DNA of 10,804 nt from positions 1 to 10,804 of the forward strand of contig JAFGIZ010000234.1 in NCBI GenBank assembly GCA_016929365.1. The letters run 5' to 3'. Made by a program: the position numbers and the translations under genes. Below are positions 1 to 5,550 of this stretch, in pieces (within the stretch, counting starts at the first letter, position 1; each line of letters begins with the position of its first letter). The notes below the pieces were generated by a model. The model made no database searches, was not told the DNA's origin, and saw only the letters and a program-made list of their open reading frames with translations. Origin of the DNA: Lentisphaerota bacterium. Lineage in GTDB: Bacteria; Verrucomicrobiota; Kiritimatiellia; UBA8416; JAFGIZ01.

Positions 1-776
1 GGCTGCACCCCGGCCAGCCTGCAGACGGTCTGCACCAGCTCGCGGATGGTGAGGCGCTGTCCGCCGCCGATATTGTAGGCCTCGCCCGGACGTCCGGCTT
101 CGAGGAGCAGGCGGTAGGCGCGCACGACATCGCGCACGTCGGCGAACTCGCGCACGCTGTCCAGGTTGCCGAGACGGAGGACCGGTTCGGCCGTGCCGTC
201 GCGGATGGCGGCGGCCTGGGCAACGAGCGCGGGCACCACGAAGCGCGCCGACTGGCCCGGGCCGGTGTGATTGTTGGGGCGGGCAATCAGGAGCGGCAAG
301 CCGGACCGGGCGGCCGCGCCGCGGGCCGCCAGTTCCATGGCGGCCTTGGAGACGGCGTACACGGTGTCGGGCAGGAGCGGCGCGTTTTCGTTGAGGGGCA
401 TGTCGCCCCGGGACCGGCCGTAAACGTGCGCCGTGGACACGGCGAGGACGCGGCAGGCGGGGGCGTGCCGCGCCAGGGCCGCGAGCAGGTTGTCCGTGCC
501 GATGACATTCACGGCGAAGGCGCGTTCCGGGGCCGCGTCTCCGTCGGGGACGGACGAGAGCGCGGCGAGGTGCAGGCAGGCCTCCGGGGCCGCGTCGCCC
601 ACGAGCTCGGCCAGCCGGTCCGCGTCGCCCAGGTCGCCGCTCAAGGCGCGGTCAAGCCGGGCGACGGGTTCGTCGAAGGCGAGATCGAGTCCGGTGACGG
701 CATGGCCGTGCGCGTGGAGTTCGCGCGCCGCGTAACGCCCCGCAAAACCGGCCGCGCCTGTAACGAGCACACGCAT
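1..776 (-). CDS. rmd: GDP-4-keto-6-deoxy-D-mannose reductase-like SDR (Rmd family), C-terminus cut by window edge
   Basis: Extended short-chain dehydrogenase that would reduce the 4-keto sugar made by the neighbouring Gmd, most likely giving GDP-6-deoxy-D-mannose (GDP-D-rhamnose) in the cytoplasm. The reading frame is open from an ATG at 776 to the left edge (258 codons seen). It begins MRVLVTGAAGFAGR, a GxxGxxG Rossmann motif (Gly7, Gly10, Gly13). A Ser-Thr pair (residues 114-115, STAHVYG) is followed by the catalytic YAVSK (Tyr140, Lys144). The motif RPNNHTGPGQS (166-176) matches the RPFNHTGPGQ signature I associate with Rmd, with Asn in place of Phe. GNLDSVREFADVRDVVRAY (203-221) is the usual substrate/cofactor segment, and YNIGGG follows. 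It starts 19 nt after the gmd stop, so it is the last visible gene of the rpsU-led unit. No strong Shine-Dalgarno sequence precedes it. A GDP-fucose synthase or another NDP-sugar epimerase is the main alternative; the RPxNH..GPGQ motif argues for Rmd. Confidence 0.85.
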   Translation of the reverse strand, partial: MRVLVTGAAGFAGRYAARELHAHGHAVTGLDLAFDEPVARLDRALSGDLGDADRLAELVGDAAPEACLHLAALSSVPDGDAAPERAFAVNVIGTDNLLAALARHAPACRVLAVSTAHVYGRSRGDMPLNENAPLLPDTVYAVSKAAMELAARGAAARSGLPLLIARPNNHTGPGQSARFVVPALVAQAAAIRDGTAEPVLRLGNLDSVREFADVRDVVRAYRLLLEAGRPGEAYNIGGGQRLTIRELVQTVCRLAGVQ

Positions 777-795
777 GAGGGAAGCGGGCCGCCGT

Positions 796-1761
796 TCAGG
801 CGGATGTCCTTTTCAGTCTCTCCAGATCCGCGTCGACCATCATGGTGATGAGGCCTTCGAAATCCACGGAAGGCCGCCAGCCCAGGACGCCCCGGGCCTT
901 GGTGCTGTCGCCCAGCAGGTGGTCGACCTCGGCCGGCCTGAGAAAGCGCGGATCGGTGACGATGTAGTCTTCCCAGTTCAGGCCGACATGCTCGAAGGCC
1001 ACCCGTACGACGTCCTTGACGGAGTGGGCGATGCCCGAGGCGATGACGTAATCGTCCGGCGTGTCCTGCTGGAGCATCAGCCACATGGCCTGGACGTAAT
1101 CGCCGGCGAATCCCCAGTCGCGCTCCGCGTCCAGGTTGCCCATGCGCAGCTCGCGGCTGAGCCCGAGCTTGATCCGGGCGGCGCCGTCGGTGATCTTGCG
1201 GGTGACGAACTCCATGCCGCGCCGGGGGCTCTCGTGGTTGAAGAGAATGCCGGACACGGCGAACAGATCGTAACTTTCCCGGTAGTTCACGGTGATGTAA
1301 TGGCCGAATACCTTGGAGACGCCGTACGGGCTGCGCGGATAAAAGGGGGTGCGCTCGGTCTGCGGGACTTCGCGGACCTTGCCGAACATTTCGCTGCTGG
1401 AGGCCTGGTAGAAGCGGGCCTTGGGGCAGACGCGCCGCATGGCTTCGAGCAGGCGCACCACGCCGATGGCGGTGAACTCGCCGGTCAGGATGGGTTGGCT
1501 CCAGGAAGTCGGGACGAACGACATGGCGGCCAGGTTGTAAATCTCGTCGGGGCGGACATCCTCGAGCAGCTGGATCAGGGACAGTTCATCCAGAAGATCC
1601 GCCTGGCACAGGCTGACGCGGTCGCGGATATGGGCAATGCGTTCGAAGTTCTCGGTGCTGGCGCGGCGGACCATCCCGTAAACGTCGTATCCCTTCTCGA
1701 GGAGGAGGTCCGCCAGGTAGGAGCCGTCCTGTCCCGTAATGCCGGTGATCAAGGCTTTCAT
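796..1761 (-). CDS. gmd: GDP-mannose 4,6-dehydratase
   Basis: Converts GDP-D-mannose to GDP-4-keto-6-deoxy-D-mannose, the branch point to GDP-L-fucose, GDP-D-rhamnose and perosamine. The 321-residue product is in the normal size range. Visible hallmarks are the NADP-binding GITGQDG (7-13), MVRRAST (30-36), NLAAMSFVPTSW (76-87), the active-site SSSEMFG (121-127) with the catalytic Glu124, the YGVSK motif (Tyr146, Lys150), NHESPRRG with the following RKI segment, and GNLDAERDWGFAGDYV near the middle of the C-terminal half. The ATG at 1761 is preceded by a good Shine-Dalgarno AAGGAA (1769-1774) at 7 nt. It lies 18 nt after the TIM-barrel gene and 19 nt before the Rmd-like gene, so co-transcription is likely. 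No GDP-fucose synthase is visible, so with the Rmd-like partner the likely end product is GDP-D-rhamnose (inference). Confidence 0.96.
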   Translation of the reverse strand: MKALITGITGQDGSYLADLLLEKGYDVYGMVRRASTENFERIAHIRDRVSLCQADLLDELSLIQLLEDVRPDEIYNLAAMSFVPTSWSQPILTGEFTAIGVVRLLEAMRRVCPKARFYQASSSEMFGKVREVPQTERTPFYPRSPYGVSKVFGHYITVNYRESYDLFAVSGILFNHESPRRGMEFVTRKITDGAARIKLGLSRELRMGNLDAERDWGFAGDYVQAMWLMLQQDTPDDYVIASGIAHSVKDVVRVAFEHVGLNWEDYIVTDPRFLRPAEVDHLLGDSTKARGVLGWRPSVDFEGLITMMVDADLERLKRTSA

Positions 1762-1779
1762 GCCGCCGTTCCTTAATTT

Positions 1780-2700
1780 TTAGCGGCGCCAGGCGGCCTC
1801 GACGGCCCGGCGCGCGTTGACGATTTCCTCTTCCGGCGTAGCCGGAGCCGGTTCGAGGACGGCGACACTATCACAGGGGCGCGCGTCTTTGAAAGCGGTA
1901 AAATCCACGGCGCCGAGCGGGGGCATCAGGTGATCAAAGGCGGGGGGCGCGACGTCGTGAATATGGATGCCGGCCATGACGGGAGCAAACCGGGCGAACC
2001 AGTGGCGCGCGCTGATCAAGCCCAGGTTTTCCCGCACCTGGGCGTGCCCGATATCGAACCACACGGCCAGGGGCGCGCCCGCGTAGCGTTCGAGCAGCGT
2101 TTCCATCTCGACTTCCGTGGGGACCGATTCCCAGGAAGGCAGATTTTCGAGGGCGAGGCGCAGCCTGTGTTCCGCGAAGACGGGCAGCAGTTCGTCCAGC
2201 GCGCGGCAGAGGGCCTCGAGATGGCGTGGCGCGCGCTTCTGGCGGCGGGCCAGGAGCCGGGCCTTGAGGCGGTCGCAGCGGGGCGTGAGGCCGCGGCCCT
2301 TGCCGATCAGGTCGATAAGCCGCTCGGTGCCGCGCCGCATGGCGACGTTGCCGGCGTGCACGACCACCGCGGCGGCGCCCAGTCCGGCCGCGAAGGCCGC
2401 CGTTTCCTCCGTGTGCCGCACGGCGGCGTTGCGTTCGCGCGGATCCAGCGAGGCAAGCTGAAAGAGCTCGGGATGGCCCTGCGGCGCGCCGACGGGAACG
2501 GGGCAGAAGTTATGCACGCTGCGCACGCGCACGGCCCCGGACTCGACCCGGCTCCGAACGCCGGGGACGAGGTCGAGGGTCAGGTCATAGCCCAGTTCCA
2601 CGCCGCCGAACCCGAGAGCGAGGATTTCGTCAATCAGGGCTTCGCCGGCGCGATGACGGTGGGCATTCCAGCGTGTGGACAGGCACAGCGGCAGGTTCAC
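1780..2700 (-). CDS. TIM-barrel sugar phosphate isomerase/epimerase-like protein
   Basis: A 306-residue member of the xylose isomerase-like/AP endonuclease 2 TIM-barrel superfamily; the exact substrate cannot be read from sequence. Barrel-strand residues that usually bind a divalent metal or substrate are recognisable: GVEL (Glu35), VHNF (His63), VVVHAGN (His115), LALENLPSW (Glu185), WFDIGHAQ (Asp216, His219), GIHIHD (His246, His248) and VLEP (Glu283). The start is a GTG (2698-2700) whose last two bases are the first two of the rpsU TGA stop (GTGA), and no Shine-Dalgarno sequence precedes it, so translation probably depends on ribosomes finishing rpsU. It is followed 18 nt later by gmd. The location between bS21 and two GDP-sugar enzymes hints at a sugar-metabolic role, but endonuclease IV-like or inositol-catabolic relatives share the fold, so the function stays open. 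Confidence 0.85.
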   Translation of the reverse strand: MNLPLCLSTRWNAHRHRAGEALIDEILALGFGGVELGYDLTLDLVPGVRSRVESGAVRVRSVHNFCPVPVGAPQGHPELFQLASLDPRERNAAVRHTEETAAFAAGLGAAAVVVHAGNVAMRRGTERLIDLIGKGRGLTPRCDRLKARLLARRQKRAPRHLEALCRALDELLPVFAEHRLRLALENLPSWESVPTEVEMETLLERYAGAPLAVWFDIGHAQVRENLGLISARHWFARFAPVMAGIHIHDVAPPAFDHLMPPLGAVDFTAFKDARPCDSVAVLEPAPATPEEEIVNARRAVEAAWRR

Positions 2701-2885
2701 GATCGGGCGGACGCAGCCGCGCGCGCCCGGGCGCGCGCCGATTTGCGGCGCTTCTTCTCGCTCGGCTTCTCGAAATAACGGTTGGCGCGGACCTGCTTCA
2801 TCAGCCCCTCGTTGTCCATGACTTTCTTGAGCCGTTTGAGGGCCTTTTCGACCGTTTCGCCGCGCTTGACTTTTACCTGTATCAC
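2697..2885 (-). CDS. rpsU: 30S ribosomal protein bS21
   Basis: Small-subunit ribosomal protein that sits near the 3' end of 16S rRNA and helps initiation. The 62-residue product begins MIQVKVKRGETVEKALKRLK, then has VMDNEGLMKQVRANRYFEKPSEKKRR (Asn-Glu-Gly, Arg-x-x-x-Tyr-Phe-Glu-Lys-Pro-Ser), all typical of bS21, and ends in an Ala/Arg-rich tail. It starts at a GTG (2883-2885) preceded 7 nt upstream by AGGTGA (2893-2898). A TTGACA/TATGCT promoter lies about 60 nt further upstream. The stop overlaps the GTG start of the TIM-barrel gene, making rpsU the head of a unit with gmd and the Rmd-like gene. The classical Escherichia coli partners dnaG and rpoD are not present. Confidence 0.95.
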   Translation of the reverse strand: MIQVKVKRGETVEKALKRLKKVMDNEGLMKQVRANRYFEKPSEKKRRKSARARARAAASARS

Positions 2886-2954
2886 CGTGTGATCACCTGC
2901 CCTTCTTGATCCTGACGGCGCGCGGGGCGCTCCGTCCTTCGATCAACGGGGGCC

Positions 2955-2984
2955 AGCATAGGGTATCGGGCAAGGGGGTGTCAA
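2955..2984 (-). promoter_or_regulatory. Sigma70-type promoter of the rpsU unit
   Basis: On the minus strand a perfect -35 TTGACA (2979-2984) is followed by an 18-nt spacer and a -10 TATGCT (2955-2960, four of six consensus bases). It lies just downstream of the ugd terminator and would give a leader of about 60 nt before the rpsU GTG. Placement between a terminator and a ribosomal protein gene makes this call strong for a GC-rich genome. The transcription start is inferred, not seen. Confidence 0.75.
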
Positions 2985-3002
2985 CAGAATGCCGTATTTA
3001 CG

Positions 3003-3040
3003 GGAAAAAGCCTGAAAATGGGCCTTTTCAGGCCTTTTTC
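3003..3040 (-). terminator. Rho-independent terminator after ugd
   Basis: Arms 3025-3040 and 3004-3018 pair across a 6-nt loop with one bulged base, the core being GGCCTGAAAA against TTTTCAGGC. On the minus strand the second arm ends in a CTTTTTC tract. The first arm begins inside the ugd TGA stop codon (3039-3041). Because the stem carries A-tracts opposite T-tracts, the structure is nearly symmetrical and could also act on plus-strand transcripts, but no plus-strand gene ends here. It separates ugd from the rpsU promoter. Confidence 0.8.
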
Positions 3041-4361
3041 AATGCATCCGCGGCTGCGGTTGCCGGCCGCAGGAATGATACACAAACCCTTTTTCCAGCA
3101 TAACGGCGGGCTCAAAGGCGTTCCGGCCGTCCACCACGACGGGGCAGCGCATGACGCTCTTGAGCCGGTCCAGATCGAGCGAAACGATTTCCGGCCAGGT
3201 GGTGAGAATGAGGACGGCGTCGGCATCGCGGGCGGCCTCCAGCGGCGTGTCCGCGAAGGGAATACCCGGGTGGACCGGCTCGAATTTGGCCCGTGCGACG
3301 GGATCCCAGAGGCGCAGCGTCACGTTGCGTTCCTGCAGACGCGGCACGAAATAGAGCGCCGGCGATTCGCGCACGTCGTCGGTGCCCGGTTTGAACGCCA
3401 GCCCCAGCACGGCGACGGTTTTGCCGTCGAGGACCCAGAGTTCCTGCTGCAGCTTACGCATGAGATGTTCGCGCTGGCCGGCGTTGATGGCCTGGACGTC
3501 CTTGAGCAGGTCGAGCCGGTAGCCCAGCTCGTCGGCGAGCCGGACAAACGCGTCCACGTCTTTCGGGAAGCAGGAGCCCCCGTAGCCGACGCCGGCCTGC
3601 AGAAAGTGCGGGCCGATCCGGCTGTCGAGGCCCATGCCGCGCGCTACGTGATTCACGTCCGCCCCCGTCAGTTCGCAGATGCGGCTGACGGCGTTGATGT
3701 AGGAGATCTTCATGGCGAGGAACGAGTTGGACGCGTGCTTGGTGAGCTCCGCGCTCGCGATGTTCATTTCGAGATACGCGCAGCCCGACCGATCCACGAT
3801 CGGCTTATAGATCGCGCGCAGGCGCGCGGCGGCGCGTTCGCTTTCGACGCCGACCACGATGCGGTCGGGATGGAACGCGTCATGCACGGCGGACCCCTCG
3901 CGGAGAAACTCCGGGTTCGAGGCAATGTCGAAGGGAATGTCCTCGCGCACGGAGCGGTTCATTGTGCGGCCCAGGCGGGCGCTGGTATTGACCGGCACGG
4001 TGCTTTTTTCGACGAGCAGCCGGTAGCCGTCCATGTGGCGGGCGACTTCGCGGCCGACTTGCTCGACGTAGGACATGTCGGCTTCGCCCTGGTAGCCCGG
4101 CGGCGTGCCGACGGCGAGAAAGATCACCTCGGCGAAGGCGGTGCCCTCCTGCACCGACGTGGAAAAGCGCAGGCGGCCCTGCGCGACGTTGCGGCGCACC
4201 AGCGGCTCGAGGCCCTCTTCGTGGATCGGCATGTGGAGTTGCCTGAGGCGCTCGACCTTGCGGGCATCGTTGTCCACGCACAAGACGTCGTGGCCGATTT
4301 CCGCGAAGGCGGCTCCGGTGACAAGACCGACGTAACCCGTTCCGACAATGGCAATCTTCAT
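3039..4361 (-). CDS. ugd: UDP-glucose 6-dehydrogenase
   Basis: Oxidises UDP-glucose twice with NAD to UDP-glucuronate, a precursor of acidic surface polysaccharides and of UDP-xylose-type sugars. The 440-residue protein opens with MKIAIVGTGYVGLVTG (GxGYVGL, 7-13). The catalytic set of the UGD family is present: STVPV (Thr121), EFLREG (Glu152), Lys208, Asn212, and GGSCFPKD with the nucleophile Cys264 and Asp268. The spacing equals that of the Streptococcus pyogenes enzyme as I recall it, offset by four residues. LGLAFKPGTDDVRESPA marks the C-terminal UDP-binding domain. The ATG at 4361 has GGAG (4370-4373) 8 nt upstream. The gene follows the membrane protein by 47 nt and ends in a rho-independent terminator, so those two genes probably form one transcript. 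Confidence 0.96.
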   Translation of the reverse strand: MKIAIVGTGYVGLVTGAAFAEIGHDVLCVDNDARKVERLRQLHMPIHEEGLEPLVRRNVAQGRLRFSTSVQEGTAFAEVIFLAVGTPPGYQGEADMSYVEQVGREVARHMDGYRLLVEKSTVPVNTSARLGRTMNRSVREDIPFDIASNPEFLREGSAVHDAFHPDRIVVGVESERAAARLRAIYKPIVDRSGCAYLEMNIASAELTKHASNSFLAMKISYINAVSRICELTGADVNHVARGMGLDSRIGPHFLQAGVGYGGSCFPKDVDAFVRLADELGYRLDLLKDVQAINAGQREHLMRKLQQELWVLDGKTVAVLGLAFKPGTDDVRESPALYFVPRLQERNVTLRLWDPVARAKFEPVHPGIPFADTPLEAARDADAVLILTTWPEIVSLDLDRLKSVMRCPVVVDGRNAFEPAVMLEKGFVYHSCGRQPQPRMH

Positions 4362-4380
4362 GGTGTCATCTCCGCGGCCG

Positions 4381-4411
4381 TGAACCCGGCCGGCGGCTCC
4401 CGCGGGGTTCA
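4381..4411 (-). other. Intercistronic hairpin between the membrane protein gene and ugd
   Basis: Perfect 7-bp arms TGAACCC (4381-4387) and GGGTTCA (4405-4411) flank a GC-rich 17-nt loop. On the minus strand the stem begins with the TGA stop codon of the membrane protein (4409-4411) and ends about 20 nt before the ugd start. There is no T-tract after it, so it is not a canonical terminator. It may stabilise or process the mRNA between the two genes, or be chance in GC-rich DNA. Confidence 0.4.
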
Positions 4412-5404
4412 GGGCCGGGACGCATCGAGTTTATCGGGCAGCACGAGAATGGCGCGCAGCACGTCGATGGCGAGGTGGTAGAAGGCAAAAAGCACGTAGC
4501 TGACGAACGGCAGGGCGGCGCAGAAACCGATCAGCCGCAGCGATTCCCGGCCGGCGTCGATCAGGCCGGTGCGCATCAGCGAGAGCGTGGCGAAGAAGAG
4601 GCCGACGGCGCCGATCACGGTGCCGATGCCGAAGGCGATGGGCACGATCCGGACGGCGGCCTTGACGAAGAAGGACATGATGCCGATGGCTTCTTCGCCG
4701 GCGCGTATCTGGTCGGAGACCGAGGTGTTCGTGAGGGAGGGGTGCAGGGCGATAAACGCCAGCGCATCGAACAGCGCAAGGCCGCCCAGCCCGACCCAGA
4801 TCAGGCTCCACTGCGCCAGGCGCCGCGCGAGCAGGAGGTACGCCAGGAACACGACGATCCCCACGGCTTCGGACAGAACGGCGAGGCAGTCCAGGAAAGC
4901 GGGGGAACGCAGCCGGCCGGGCGAGGAGTGCACGAGCGCATCGCCCGCGTTGAGAAAACGCCCCGCGGTATACTGGAGGATGACGAGCACGAGCGCGGCG
5001 CCGATGCCGTAGAGGGCGAGTATCCAGTTGCCCAGCTTGAAGGCGGCGGTCAGTCCGAAGAGGATACACAGCACCTGGGCGGCCACGAGTCCGTAGTGGC
5101 CGGAGCGGACCAGTCCGACGGCCATGCGGTCGAGCAGCGTGGCCGGGAAGGTGCGGCGGCTCCAGTCCAGAAGGGCCTGGACGACATGGATCGTGGCGCG
5201 CGGTTGGAATTTGACCGCGGCGACGGCCTGCCGGGTCTTGCGCCAGGCGTTTTCGAGGGCGGCTTCCACGGGTTGTCCGTGGGGCGGTTGCGGGGGCGGC
5301 GGGGTTCCGGCGCCGGGTCCGTCCGCGCCGGCGGGTTCGGCGGGCGGCGTCTCGTCGGGCGCCCGCGGCGGTGTATCGCTGGACGTGTCGGGTTCGTTGG
5401 TCAT
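4409..5404 (-). CDS. Uncharacterised multi-pass membrane protein with proline-rich N-terminus
   Basis: I do not recognise this 331-residue protein. Residues 1-45 are hydrophilic and rich in Pro, Ala, Asp and Glu, including a run of four prolines near residue 35. Residues 46-100 are amphipathic, with a basic stretch. Six hydrophobic segments follow at roughly 104-124, 127-146, 172-193, 199-221, 248-274 and 292-313, so it is predicted to sit in the inner membrane. No catalytic motif, transporter signature or signal peptide is evident. The ATG at 5404 has a modest AAAGG Shine-Dalgarno about 7-8 nt upstream. It lies 47 nt before ugd on the same strand, which suggests co-transcription and perhaps an envelope role, but that link is only positional. 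Consistent third-position GC and lack of internal stops support it as a real gene over the opposing-strand frame. Confidence 0.8.
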   Translation of the reverse strand: MTNEPDTSSDTPPRAPDETPPAEPAGADGPGAGTPPPPQPPHGQPVEAALENAWRKTRQAVAAVKFQPRATIHVVQALLDWSRRTFPATLLDRMAVGLVRSGHYGLVAAQVLCILFGLTAAFKLGNWILALYGIGAALVLVILQYTAGRFLNAGDALVHSSPGRLRSPAFLDCLAVLSEAVGIVVFLAYLLLARRLAQWSLIWVGLGGLALFDALAFIALHPSLTNTSVSDQIRAGEEAIGIMSFFVKAAVRIVPIAFGIGTVIGAVGLFFATLSLMRTGLIDAGRESLRLIGFCAALPFVSYVLFAFYHLAIDVLRAILVLPDKLDASRP

Positions 5405-5485
5405 GGCGGGCCTTTCGATTACGGTGTGGCCGATATGTTCCCGGCGCCCCCGGCCGGCCGAAAGCGCCTGCGGTATGCTGGTGGC

Positions 5486-5514
5486 AGCGTAGTGCGCCGG
5501 CCCGCGCGGTGCAA
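5486..5514 (-). promoter_or_regulatory. Possible promoter for the membrane protein-ugd unit
   Basis: Minus-strand TTGCAC (5509-5514) and TACGCT (5486-5491) are separated by 17 nt, with the predicted start about 75 nt before the ATG at 5404. The -35 is good (five of six counting TTGACA), the -10 is poor (three of six). It lies in the 146-nt gap between this gene and divergent argS. I see no equally good plus-strand promoter for argS, although a TATGCT occurs at 5474-5479 without a matching -35. Confidence 0.4.
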
Positions 5515-5550
5515 GCGAATTCGGTTTTGCGCGGCGGGCGGGGGGTCGGT

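Noticed and set aside
775..1776. Long plus-strand open frame opposite gmd
   Set aside because: The product is low-complexity Ala/Gly/Asp/His sequence without recognisable motifs. The opposite strand carries a complete Gmd. GC-rich codon bias keeps the antisense frame open.
3018..4481. 487-codon plus-strand frame opposite ugd
   Set aside because: Shadow of the complete ugd gene; the composition is typical of antisense GC-rich frames, and no ribosome binding site is seen.
5371..5550. Upstream extension of argS to 5371
   Set aside because: The added 60 residues do not resemble ArgS, overlap the start of the divergent gene and would cover the promoter gap; an ATG at 5551 gives the family length.
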